Part shown: one piece after another, positions 54,703 to 63,105 of the stretch | Numbering within the stretch: the stretch's first letter is position 1 | Layout: each line of letters begins with the position of its first letter | DNA from: a virus | Virus record (IMG/VR): IMGVR_UViG_3300025174_000008 | Coordinates: 1-64,000 of that record | Direction: 5' to 3' (one strand) | DNA: 64,000 nucleotides | Translations under genes and position numbers: made by a program | The notes under the pieces: generated by a model | Databases searched by the model: none | Told to the model about the DNA's origin: nothing | The model's input: the letters and a program-made list of their open reading frames with translations, nothing else

Positions 54703-55494
54703 ATGACCGTCAAGATCAAGGATGCGTTTGGAAACGAGCACGAAGTTCTAGGAACCGATGACCTCAAGACGCTGAACGACGACATCGGGAAGCGATTCGA
54801 GGGATTCCAAGTTCAGCAAACCGAGATGATCACGGGCCTCGGTACGCGGCTCAAGAAGGAGCTCACTGCAGGAATTGGGTCTGCCGTGGGCGAGTCCTTG
54901 AAGCCGACCTTCGATGCGTTCGAAGCGAAGTTGAGGTCCGAACTTCAGCCGACCCAGCGAGCCGAAGAGGACGAAACGAAGGGCAAGGAGCTCAAGGGTA
55001 AGCAGGGCGAGAAGCCCGACGATCCACAAGTCATCGAGCTCAAGAAGCAGATCGCTTTGCTGACCAAGCAGAGCACCGAGCTCGACACGAAGTTCAAGTC
55101 GGCCGAGCAACAGCGCGACGCAGAGAAGAAAGCCCGGACCGAGCTCAACCTACGGCAAGCCCTCCGCAAGGAACTCGGCAAGAACGGCATCACCGCGGAA
55201 GAGGCCGCCGAAGCAGCGGAGCTGTTCCTCTACGACGGCAAGAAGCGCATCGGTTACTCCGAAGACGGAGAAACGCTCGTTTACAAGGACCCCGAGAAGG
55301 GAGAACTCCCGTTAACTCAGGGCCTCTCATCCTGGATCAAGACGCCAGAAGCAAAACTGTACCTGCCCCCTGTCGGGGCTTCGGGATCCGGCGAGAAGCC
55401 GGGACAACGCGCTGGACTCCCGCCAGCTACAGGTGAAAAGCGCACCCCGCAAGAGGTTGTGGGTAACGCGTTTGCGAATCTGCTGGGCCAGTAG
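54703..55494 (+). CDS. Capsid scaffolding protein
   Basis: 263 aa. Highly charged and helical, with a long coiled coil (VIELKKQIALLTKQSTELDT to KKARTELNLRQALRKELGKN), and a C-terminal tail, immediately upstream of the major capsid gene. Typical scaffold features and position. Confidence 0.8.
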   Translation: MTVKIKDAFGNEHEVLGTDDLKTLNDDIGKRFEGFQVQQTEMITGLGTRLKKELTAGIGSAVGESLKPTFDAFEAKLRSELQPTQRAEEDETKGKELKGKQGEKPDDPQVIELKKQIALLTKQSTELDTKFKSAEQQRDAEKKARTELNLRQALRKELGKNGITAEEAAEAAELFLYDGKKRIGYSEDGETLVYKDPEKGELPLTQGLSSWIKTPEAKLYLPPVGASGSGEKPGQRAGLPPATGEKRTPQEVVGNAFANLLGQ

Positions 55495-55535
55495 GCCCAG
55501 CCAAGAGGGCGGGGATCCGCCCAGAAGAGGTCATC

Positions 55536-56576
55536 ATGGCTGTCGAAACCCTGACCGTTGCTGCGGCAATTCTCGTCGATCAGTTCGGGCCCGATATCGC
55601 CCGCACGTGGAACAAGGAGTGTAAACTCCTGTCGTTGGTGCCGGCCCCCACCGGAGTTCCCCGTGGTCCTCGAGCCGCGTGGGCTGCCCAGCTCGGTGGT
55701 GCAACCGCCGCAACCGTTGCCGAAGGCGCGACCGTGGCTGCCAGCGACGCGACGCAGATGGTCGAAGACAACGCCTATCTGAGCTGGGGCATCTATCGGC
55801 ACACCTTCGGTTTCACGACGACCGAGCTCGATGTCTTGGCGTCGACCGGGCAACGTAACCCCCTGATCATCGGGAACAAGCTCGCCAACCGTATCATGGA
55901 AGGTGCGGCCACGATCGCTCGGGCCATCAATACCGACATGTGGACCGGCGATGGAACCGACGGATCAGGGAACGCGAACTGCGTGGGTCTCCTGGGCGGA
56001 GCCATTGCGTCGTCTGGCGCCTATGCGGCAATCACCGATTCGACCTACTGGGTCAGCACCGTGTTGGCCAATGGCGGAACGGACCGCCCCCTGACGCTGG
56101 ACCTCATCGCCCAGCTGAACCAGGGAATCAGAACGCACGCCGGCCAGGCCAACACGCCGAAGCGTTTCCTTTGCTCGCCCGGAGTGAAGACCAAGTACGA
56201 AGGGCTCTTCAACCAGAAGACCGTCGTTGCCGGCATGGGCGGAGCTGCGAACCTCGGAGCCGAGGACCTGTTCTGGAGAGGTCGTCCAATCGACGACGAC
56301 ATCGACTGCAGCGCGGGATACATGGTCGCCTTCAACCCCGACCAATGCGAGATGCAGTTTCTGCCCCCGGCGCCCTTCGGAGACCAGACGATGCAACAGA
56401 TCGTCCAGGCTAGGGGTACCGCCGACGGAAACGTGTTCGACGCGTCGAGCATTCCGATCAGGATCTACCCGCTGGGACGTCTGGGCAGCTACGTGCAGTT
56501 CGTCATGGAAGCGACCGTGGCGCTCTGTCTGAAGCGCCGTGGTGCCTTCGGGTACATCGCGGACATCGCCGAGTAG
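55536..56576 (+). CDS. Major capsid protein
   Basis: 346 aa. HK97-fold-like: helix start VAAAILVDQFGPDIARTWNK, TTTELDVLASTG, RIMEGAATIARAINTDMWTG, RFLCSPGVKTKYEGLFNQKT, and a C-terminal GSYVQFVMEATVALCLKRRG. A GGGCGG/CCGCCC hairpin at 55507-55523 precedes it. Position after the scaffold supports the call. Confidence 0.88.
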   Translation: MAVETLTVAAAILVDQFGPDIARTWNKECKLLSLVPAPTGVPRGPRAAWAAQLGGATAATVAEGATVAASDATQMVEDNAYLSWGIYRHTFGFTTTELDVLASTGQRNPLIIGNKLANRIMEGAATIARAINTDMWTGDGTDGSGNANCVGLLGGAIASSGAYAAITDSTYWVSTVLANGGTDRPLTLDLIAQLNQGIRTHAGQANTPKRFLCSPGVKTKYEGLFNQKTVVAGMGGAANLGAEDLFWRGRPIDDDIDCSAGYMVAFNPDQCEMQFLPPAPFGDQTMQQIVQARGTADGNVFDASSIPIRIYPLGRLGSYVQFVMEATVALCLKRRGAFGYIADIAE

Positions 56577-56674
56577 CCAAGCCGCTCTGGAGGGCGCCGC
56601 GCTGGGGTGACTCCCTGCGGCGCGGCGCCGTCCAGGCCAACCCCTTTCCATTCCTCTGGACCTGGAGCAACACC

Positions 56675-57211
56675 ATGAGTCTGAAAGTCAGAAAAGGCAT
56701 CGAGCCGGCCTCGCTGCTCAAGACGATCGCGCTGGCATTCAATGCGCTGCGCGAAGCAGTGGTTTCGACGAACATCCACTACGACATTTCGCGCGCTTCG
56801 GTGGATGACCCGATGGAGCCCACCATGCCGGGTGCGCTGGCATGTAGCACCGTAGCGGCGACAACGGCGGCGACAGCCGTAACGCTCGTCAACGACGTCA
56901 AGGGCATCTACAACCAGCACGCACCCGACGGAGTTCCCCACGGAACGACCGCCTCGGCGTCGATCACAGTAGCCGATGCGACCGACGTCACGACCGGCAT
57001 CACGCTGGCCAACGCGATCCTCACCGGATACACGGCTCACCGAACGGCATCGGGAGTCCACGCGACCAACGACACCGTCAACGCCATCACGGCAGCGACC
57101 TGCACCAACACGGCTACACTCATCACGCTGGTCAACGACGAAGCTGTCCAGCTCAACGCCCACGTGGTGGCGGGGTTAGCCGGAGCGCATATCGAGCCCA
57201 TCGATCCGTAG
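56675..57211 (+). CDS. Repeat-containing structural protein, 178 aa
   Basis: Three related stretches: TLVNDVKGIYNQHA, TLANAILTGYTAHRTASG and TLVNDEAVQLNAHV, separated by Thr/Ala-rich spacers. Probably a head-tail connector or decoration protein. Not matched to a family. Confidence 0.65.
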   Translation: MSLKVRKGIEPASLLKTIALAFNALREAVVSTNIHYDISRASVDDPMEPTMPGALACSTVAATTAATAVTLVNDVKGIYNQHAPDGVPHGTTASASITVADATDVTTGITLANAILTGYTAHRTASGVHATNDTVNAITAATCTNTATLITLVNDEAVQLNAHVVAGLAGAHIEPIDP

Positions 57212-57269
57212 TCGAAGCAAACAACGCTTCGGGTACACCTTCACAACGAACAGGGAGTCAAAGAGTCTC

Positions 57270-57773
57270 ATGCCACAAGAAACCATGTCGACAGTCGTCA
57301 ATGAGGACGAATACACCATCTGGGAAAATCCAACCAAACAGATCGTGACGTTGCGACTGTGGATAGACGCGGCGGGTCACAAGTTTTCGCAAAAGCAGTG
57401 GGCTGAAGGGACACGGCCCCGTAAGTACAAGGATGTCGTGGTACCACCAGGTGGGTCTATCCGTTTGGAGAAGATCTACGACCAAGCGGTCCAGTTCACG
57501 GACAAGAACGGCGTCATCCAGTCTGGACTCGCCCCGCAGCTCAAGAAGCGCGGCCGCGAGCCGGCGCCGATGCACCCCGCGCTCGACCCCGCTACGGCAC
57601 GCAAGCGTGAGCTCAAGGAAAAGGTCACGGCGGCCGCCGAGACCGCGGCCATCGTGCAAAACATGATGCAACAGCGGCCCCAGGTCGTGGTCGGCGAAGA
57701 CGAAGAGCTCGCCGAGCTTCAGGCGGAGATCGCCAAGATCGACCAGGCCCCGAAGGGACCCAAAGGCAGATAG
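57270..57773 (+). CDS. Hypothetical structural protein, 167 aa
   Basis: EYTIWENPTKQIVTLRLWID, then helical Ala/Glu-rich tail (EELAELQAEIAKIDQAPKGP). A short CGAAGC/GCTTCG hairpin precedes it (57213-57231). Not recognised. Confidence 0.65.
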   Translation: MPQETMSTVVNEDEYTIWENPTKQIVTLRLWIDAAGHKFSQKQWAEGTRPRKYKDVVVPPGGSIRLEKIYDQAVQFTDKNGVIQSGLAPQLKKRGREPAPMHPALDPATARKRELKEKVTAAAETAAIVQNMMQQRPQVVVGEDEELAELQAEIAKIDQAPKGPKGR

Positions 57774-57777
57774 ACCA

Positions 57778-58152
57778 ATGGCCTTTACCGAGTCCCACCG
57801 CGCCGCAATCCGAGCCTGGGGAGGATGGGCGGCTGCTCATCGAGATCTCCAGCTGGAGCGCCAGATCACGGCGTGCCAGTCGATTGCGGACGGTGGGATC
57901 AACCCGGACTCGTCAGCCGAGCTGCTGATCATCGGGTACCTTACAGAGCTGGCAGCGCTGGACCTTCAGATTCAGGAGGTCCTGACAGCACCCGAGGCCT
58001 TCAAGGTCAACGAGCTCACGATAGATCCGGCGCGCGGGTTAGCGATTCTGTGCAAGCGGGGGAGGCAGTTGATTGGGCGACTCTTCAACGCTATGAACTA
58101 CTCACCCCGCTGTGACGTCTTTGGGTCGCCGGTGCTCTATAGGGAGCGGTAA
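57778..58152 (+). CDS. Head-tail connector-like protein, 124 aa
   Basis: Helical small protein (MAFTESHRAAIRAWGGWAAA; LAILCKRGRQLIGRLFNAMN). The position suggests a neck or head completion role. Not certain. Confidence 0.65.
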   Translation: MAFTESHRAAIRAWGGWAAAHRDLQLERQITACQSIADGGINPDSSAELLIIGYLTELAALDLQIQEVLTAPEAFKVNELTIDPARGLAILCKRGRQLIGRLFNAMNYSPRCDVFGSPVLYRER

Positions 58153-58155
58153 GGG

Positions 58156-58590
58156 ATGAACCTCGACCGCTTCCGATTCGTGGCCGACCGAATTCGGAAC
58201 GTCGCCACCCCGATCCGTACCATCACCGTCACGGTACGCGAACGAACCTGGCCGAGCAAGATTGGACAGCCCAATACCACGCCCCGGGACGTCGATACCG
58301 TGCTCCCGATTCGATACCCAGTTCGCCAGCTCTCGGCGCGTGAGGTCAGCAGCTCCGGGGGTCTCTACGAGATGGGCGACGTAAAGCTCGGGCCCATCAC
58401 GCCACCCTTTACCCAAGGAAGTGGTGGAGGATTTTCGCGCGCTCAGCTGATGCCGACAGGATCGACGCACACCGAGATCCTGTACATGCTGAGCGGGGAC
58501 TACGAGGGGGAATTCAAGGTACAGAATCTCGACACGACCGACCCGTTGGCGTGGTTCGTCGTGCTGACGCGATCAAGGCGCACTCCGTAG
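58156..58590 (+). CDS. Head completion/neck-like protein, 144 aa
   Basis: VADRIRNVATPIRTITVTVR, YPVRQLSAREVSSSGGLYEM, ILYMLSGDYEGEFKVQNLD. Phage structural protein by position; role inferred. Confidence 0.65.
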   Translation: MNLDRFRFVADRIRNVATPIRTITVTVRERTWPSKIGQPNTTPRDVDTVLPIRYPVRQLSAREVSSSGGLYEMGDVKLGPITPPFTQGSGGGFSRAQLMPTGSTHTEILYMLSGDYEGEFKVQNLDTTDPLAWFVVLTRSRRTP

Positions 58591-58662
58591 ACGCGGGGTA
58601 GCGCAAGGAACCAGTCCTCTCCCCGTTGGCCCGGGGTGTCGGCTGAAGAACAGGAGCAGAGT

Positions 58663-59295
58663 ATGGGTGTGAGCGAGACGGCGGGTATCTTCGTCGGCGT
58701 GCAGAGTGAGAAAGGGCAGATCCACGACGTTTGCGTTGCCGGAATGCTCGAAGCAAGGGTGCGCTGGCAAGGGCGCGTGCGCGTGGATAGCCTCAAAGCA
58801 ATGGGGATCTGCAACTCACGCGACGAGATGATTCTTCGGTTTCTCGACTCTGGGTTGTCGCACTTCCTGAGCGTCGACGCCGACATCGGGTGGACTCCAG
58901 AGCAAGCCGAGACACTGATCGACATGAACGTCGACCTGGCGATCGGCGTCTACTGCTACAAGAACGCGGCGGCAGAGCCGGTAATCATGCCGTGTCCGAA
59001 GCCGAAACCGTCGGCACCCTGGACGTTCGAGAGTGCGGGGTATGGGTTCCAGGTTGTCAAGCGGGGGTTGGTGGTGCGGCTCTTTGATGAGTATCGCTCA
59101 CTGGCCTACAAGACTTCCGAGAAGGCCGGAATGACTAGGGCCCTGCACATGCAGTTCTTCCACAAGGGGATCCTGCAAGGTGAGGACACCGCCTTCCATT
59201 GCCGAGTGCGCGACATCGGCACGCAGATTTGGGCGCACCCCGGAGTCGTCCTGGGCCACACCGACGGAAACACAGTTTTTTACCCCAAGTGGTGA
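58663..59295 (+). CDS. Glycosyltransferase family 2-like protein
   Basis: 210 aa from ATG at 58663, AGGAG 7 bases upstream. LSVDADIGWTP (DxD), GEDTAFHCRVRDIGTQIWAH and GHTDGNTVFY are marks of phage-encoded GT-A enzymes. May modify phage or host glycans. Lies among cargo genes in the late operon. Confidence 0.82.
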   Translation: MGVSETAGIFVGVQSEKGQIHDVCVAGMLEARVRWQGRVRVDSLKAMGICNSRDEMILRFLDSGLSHFLSVDADIGWTPEQAETLIDMNVDLAIGVYCYKNAAAEPVIMPCPKPKPSAPWTFESAGYGFQVVKRGLVVRLFDEYRSLAYKTSEKAGMTRALHMQFFHKGILQGEDTAFHCRVRDIGTQIWAHPGVVLGHTDGNTVFYPKW

Positions 59296-59298
59296 GTC

Positions 59299-59772
59299 AT
59301 GAAAGGCAACCCAAGAATCATCGCAGCTCTGAACGAGCGTCTCTCCGAGGAGCTAACGGCGATCAACCAGTACGTGGTACACGCGGCCATGTATGGCCGA
59401 TGGGGATACGCGGCGTTGGCAAAACACGTCATGGGGCTCGCTCGCTCCGAGATGGGGCACGCCGATGAACTCATCGACCGGATCCTGTTCCTCGAGGGAA
59501 AGCCCATCGTGAGCAAGCTCAACGAGATCCGGATCGGTGCGGAACCCAAGGCCATGCTCGAGAACGACCGGGCGGCGGAAGCCGACGCCGTATCCAAGTA
59601 CAACGAGTCCGTGTTGCTCGCCGTGGAGCTCAAGGACGAAGGCAGCCGGGCGCTCTTCGAGGAGCATCTGAAGTCCGAAGAAGACCACCTTCTGTGGAGC
59701 GAGCAGCAGCTTGACCAGATTGCCCAGATCGGAATCGACAACTACCTGGCGAATCAGGTCGCGGGGGGCTGA
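59299..59772 (+). CDS. bfr: Bacterioferritin
   Basis: 157 aa, co-linear with E. coli Bfr numbering. Ferroxidase residues E18, E51, H54, E94, E127 and H130 are all present, as is heme-ligand M52 (ARSEMGHADELI). It should form a 24-mer iron-storing cage. A phage copy inside the late operon is unusual; it may protect DNA from iron-driven oxidation. Confidence 0.95.
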   Translation: MKGNPRIIAALNERLSEELTAINQYVVHAAMYGRWGYAALAKHVMGLARSEMGHADELIDRILFLEGKPIVSKLNEIRIGAEPKAMLENDRAAEADAVSKYNESVLLAVELKDEGSRALFEEHLKSEEDHLLWSEQQLDQIAQIGIDNYLANQVAGG

Positions 59773-59882
59773 TGTCCATCAGCGTCCTGGTATTCGATGA
59801 TCTGCAACGATTCACAGGCAAGCAGTACCGCGCACTAATTGAACGCGGACGAGCGCGTCGATGCGCCTCGCGGGGGGAGTAA
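59772..59882 (+). CDS. Terminase Walker-B-like peptide, 36 aa
   Basis: MSISVLVFDDLQRFTGKQYR ALIERGRARRCASRGE. Start overlaps the bfr stop by one base (TGATG) and the next gene starts 2 bases later. VFDDLQRFTGKQY aligns with terL IFDELTHFTEQQY and the mini-ATPase AFDHLTRFTREQY. Either a functional mimic of the motif or a remnant. Confidence 0.6.
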   Translation: MSISVLVFDDLQRFTGKQYRALIERGRARRCASRGE

Positions 59883-59884
59883 TC

Positions 59885-60406
59885 ATGGAACTTCTCCTTG
59901 GCTGCGGCGCGCTGCACGAAAAGCGCGTCGGCAATACGCCGTGGACGAAGCTGGTCACGCTCGACATCAACCCCGACCACAAGCCCGACGTTTTGCATGA
60001 CCTCGAGCGCCTACCCCTCCCTTTCGAGGCGGACGCCTTCGACGAGATTCACGCCTACGAAGTGCTCGAGCACACGGGTATGCAGGGGGACTACCGGTTC
60101 TTCTTCGAGCAGTTCACGGAGTTCTGGCGCATCCTGAAGCCGGGCGGTCTGTTTGCGGCCTCGGTCCCGCTGGCGAGCCATGAGCACGCCTGGGGCGACC
60201 CTGGGCACCGCCGGATGCTCACCGAGCAGACGCTGGTCTTTCTCGATCAGGAGCAATACTGGATTCAGGTCGGCCACACCTGGATGTCCGACTACCGGTG
60301 GCTCTTCAAGGCCGACTTCGGGAAGATGTGGACGCAGCGGCAGGGCGGAAACCTATTCTTCTCGATGCACGCCATCAAGCCGAGTCGGTACGGAACGTTT
60401 GGATGA
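59885..60406 (+). CDS. SAM-dependent methyltransferase
   Basis: 173 aa. Motif I MELLLGCGALHEK, DIN (VTLDINPDHKPDV), and HAYEVLEHTG then FWRILKPGGLF are class I methyltransferase marks; probably acts on sugars or small molecules rather than DNA. Coupled by ATGA to the following glycosyltransferase. Confidence 0.85.
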   Translation: MELLLGCGALHEKRVGNTPWTKLVTLDINPDHKPDVLHDLERLPLPFEADAFDEIHAYEVLEHTGMQGDYRFFFEQFTEFWRILKPGGLFAASVPLASHEHAWGDPGHRRMLTEQTLVFLDQEQYWIQVGHTWMSDYRWLFKADFGKMWTQRQGGNLFFSMHAIKPSRYGTFG

Positions 60407-61494
60407 GCGTCTGCCTCAACATGATCGTGAAGAACGAGGCGCACGTCATCCGGCGTTGCCTCGGCTCCGTCGCGCCGTTCATCGATAGCTGGGTCATCGT
60501 TGACGACCTGGAGTCCACGGACGGAACCGACGCGGTCATCCGCGAGTTCATGGCCGGCGCCCAGAAGCCCGGAGAGCTCCACCGGCGCCCCTGGCAGGAC
60601 TTCGGCACCAACCGAACCGAGGCTCTGGAACTGGCGCGCGGAAAAGCCGACTACATCCTGGTGCTCGACGCCGACGAAGTCTTTGTCGCTCCAGAGCGCT
60701 TCAGCTGGCCAAAGCTCGAACACGACGGCTACCAGCTGCAGCTACGGTCTGGCGCTTCAGAAGTACGGTTCTGGCTGACGAAGCTGGTCCGGAGCTCGAC
60801 CCCGTGGGAGTACCGTGGCGCCTACCACGAGGCCATTTACTGCGACGCCCCGCACACTGAATCTCGTCTGCCGGGGCCACTCGTGCACGGCCTCTTCGAC
60901 TCGGCGCAGAACCAGCTGAGCCCGGAGGAGAAGTACACGCGGCACGCCCTGGGCATCACCAAGGCGCTCGAGAAGGAACCGAACAACTCGCGTTACGTCT
61001 TCTACCTCGGCCAGAGCTGGCGGGACGCCAAGCAGTACGAGAATTCGCTAGAAGCCTACCGGCGCCGAGCCCAAATGGGCGGTTGGGATGAAGAGGTCTG
61101 GTACTCTGAGTTTCAGGTAGCGCGGAACCTCGAACACCTGGGGCGCAGAGCCGAGGCCATCGAGGCCTATCTCCGGGCCTACCAGGTCCGCCCGACGCGC
61201 GCCGAGCCGCTCTGCGAGCTCGCACGGATGCACCGGGAAACCGGAGCCCTCTGGCCCGCTTACCTGTTTGCCTCCGCCGCTACGCGCATCGATAAGCCGG
61301 ACGACACGCTATTTCTGGACGAAGGCGTCTACCGGTGGCGGAGCCTCGATGAGCTCTCTATCGCGGCTTACTGGGTCGGCAAGTACGAAGAGAGCGCAAG
61401 GGTAGCTCGGCGGTTGCTCATGGGTCTGCTCCCTGTAGAGCACCGGCCCCGCATTGAGCAGAACCTGCGGTTTGCGGTGGAGAAGCTTCACTGA
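60403..61494 (+). CDS. Glycosyltransferase family 2 with TPR-like C-terminus
   Basis: 363 aa from ATG at 60403. MSVCLNMIVKNEAHVIRRCL, STDGTDAVIREF and VLDADEVFV (DxD) are the GT2 SPBc2-type domain; helical repeats 190-330 (NSRYVFYLGQSWRDAKQYEN; EAIEAYLRAYQVRPT) are TPR-like. Predicted to glycosylate a phage or host protein or surface polymer. Confidence 0.88.
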   Translation: MSVCLNMIVKNEAHVIRRCLGSVAPFIDSWVIVDDLESTDGTDAVIREFMAGAQKPGELHRRPWQDFGTNRTEALELARGKADYILVLDADEVFVAPERFSWPKLEHDGYQLQLRSGASEVRFWLTKLVRSSTPWEYRGAYHEAIYCDAPHTESRLPGPLVHGLFDSAQNQLSPEEKYTRHALGITKALEKEPNNSRYVFYLGQSWRDAKQYENSLEAYRRRAQMGGWDEEVWYSEFQVARNLEHLGRRAEAIEAYLRAYQVRPTRAEPLCELARMHRETGALWPAYLFASAATRIDKPDDTLFLDEGVYRWRSLDELSIAAYWVGKYEESARVARRLLMGLLPVEHRPRIEQNLRFAVEKLH

Positions 61495-61503
61495 GGCACG
61501 CCC

Positions 61504-62082
61504 GTGGCTGAGTTCAAGTTCAAGTCGCTCGCGGCGGCCTTAAGGAAGATCTCAAGGGACCACGAGTCGCGTGAGCGCAGGCTTGACGACGCCAGGCGAC
61601 GGGCCGCCGATCGGGGAGCCCAGTACGTCCGGCGGCACATGCCGGTGGCGTTCGGGGAACTCCGGGACTCCGTCCACACGGGCCCCTTCCACACCATCAT
61701 CGCCGACGCTCCCCATGCTGCTTCGGTGGAGCGCGGGTCTAGGCCCCACTGGCCCCCACTGGCTCCCCTTATCGACTGGGTGAATCTCCGAGGGATGCAG
61801 GGGATAGACACCCGTGGGCGAGTGAACCCTCACCGTAGGCTTACCGGAAGCACGACTCGGCATCATGCAGCACGCATCGCTGGAGAGCTGCACGCCATGG
61901 CCGCCGCGGCCGGAGGCCAGCAGGTCGAAGACGCTGCGCGCATCGCCCGCGGCATTCAGCGGTCCATCGCGGCCCACGGGACCAGACCTCACTGGTTCAT
62001 GAGGTCGTCCATACCCCGGGTTCGCGAGATTCTTGCTGAGGAAGTACGCAGGGCATTGCCCGACCGGGGCGGGAACCGATGA
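61504..62082 (+). CDS. HK97 gp10-like neck/tail-completion protein
   Basis: 192 aa. FKSLAAALRKISRDHESRER, RRHMPVAFGELRDSVHTGPF and APHAASVERGSRPH follow the HK97 gp10 type neck proteins. Position between head and tail genes fits. Confidence 0.75.
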   Translation: MAEFKFKSLAAALRKISRDHESRERRLDDARRRAADRGAQYVRRHMPVAFGELRDSVHTGPFHTIIADAPHAASVERGSRPHWPPLAPLIDWVNLRGMQGIDTRGRVNPHRRLTGSTTRHHAARIAGELHAMAAAAGGQQVEDAARIARGIQRSIAAHGTRPHWFMRSSIPRVREILAEEVRRALPDRGGNR

Positions 62083-62342
62083 TCTACGACAGGCAGACCG
62101 CTGCGGCACTCGTGGCTCTAGGCGAGGCGGAATCAGATCCTGAACGTTGCGACGTACAGGTGTGGGACAGGGCGCACGATAACCTACTCTTGCGCATGGG
62201 CCGCGCCCGGCTCTGCGATGCTCCGAGGCACGAGGACACGGAGGTCGTCTACCACCTTCGCCCATTGGTACTGCGTCTATGGATGGGACAGGAATTCAAC
62301 TTCTGTGAGTGCTGCGGCGCCTCGGACTTCCCGGAAGCTTGA
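62079..62342 (+). CDS. Hypothetical protein, 87 aa
   Basis: ATGA overlap with the neck gene. Contains NFCECCGASDFPEA at the C-terminus, a Cys cluster. Not recognised. Confidence 0.6.
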   Translation: MIYDRQTAAALVALGEAESDPERCDVQVWDRAHDNLLLRMGRARLCDAPRHEDTEVVYHLRPLVLRLWMGQEFNFCECCGASDFPEA

Positions 62343-62345
62343 CCC

Positions 62346-62969
62346 ATGACCCAGCCCATCCAGAAAGCCGCCTGCGCGGCGCTTGGGCGGTTCATCGCTG
62401 GGCAGATGCCGGACACCGTCATCAGCTACGAGTGGCCGGCGGCTGATGCACCGCTTCCCCCGCGGGCCGTGACCATCCTGTGCGCCGGCTCTGCCGAGGA
62501 CGAGCAGGTTAACATCGACGACGTCGATATGGTACCGGTGGACGCGACCACGGGGCTCTACACGTGGCGTTTCGCAGACCGGAATCAGCCCATCCAGATC
62601 GACATCTGGTCGCAGTCCCAGGCCGAGCGAGACCAGATGCTGGCGGACCTGGAGGACGTACTGCACAAGGGTCCGCTCTTCACGTTGGGCGCCGGCAACC
62701 CGGTACGCGACGGAATCCTGCTCGAGTTCAACGCTCAGCTCGACGGGTTCGAAGGGCACGTCGACTTCGATTTCGACCCCCCGGACATCACGGATTCTCC
62801 GAGCCCAGTTCGGGTCAATGAGTGGCGCGCCACTATCGATGGGGAGGCCCACATGGTGGCGACGGTGACCGCGCAAAGCCCGCAGCTGTTACGGATTGCG
62901 CTGGGTATTCTGCTCGACAGCGCCTTACCGCGTGAAGAGATTGACGTGTTCGACAATCGCATTCCGTAA
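62346..62969 (+). CDS. Tail terminator-like protein
   Basis: 207 aa. FADRNQPIQIDIWSQSQAER followed by DQMLADLEDVLHKG resembles tail-terminator/tail-completion proteins; it directly precedes the sheath gene. Assignment partly by position. Confidence 0.6.
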   Translation: MTQPIQKAACAALGRFIAGQMPDTVISYEWPAADAPLPPRAVTILCAGSAEDEQVNIDDVDMVPVDATTGLYTWRFADRNQPIQIDIWSQSQAERDQMLADLEDVLHKGPLFTLGAGNPVRDGILLEFNAQLDGFEGHVDFDFDPPDITDSPSPVRVNEWRATIDGEAHMVATVTAQSPQLLRIALGILLDSALPREEIDVFDNRIP

Positions 62970-63062
62970 CACGACCATCTGACACTGGGCGGAGCAAACA
63001 TCACCGTAGACGGTGAAGCGATCTGGGTTGCCTGAGCCACGAGCTCAGCTGACGTAGGAACC

Positions 63063-63102
63063 CGAGGGCAAGCTCTGCCCTCGTCACAACCAAAACGAGG
63101 GC
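63063..63102 (+). promoter_or_regulatory. Switchable hairpin over the sheath-gene ribosome site
   Basis: CGAGGGC (63063-63069) and CGAGGGC (63096-63102) can each pair with GCCCTCG (63077-63083). The second copy contains the GAGG Shine-Dalgarno before ATG 63106, so one hairpin exposes and the other hides the ribosome site. The rest of 62970-63062 has no gene. Confidence 0.5.
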
Positions 63103-63105
63103 GCA

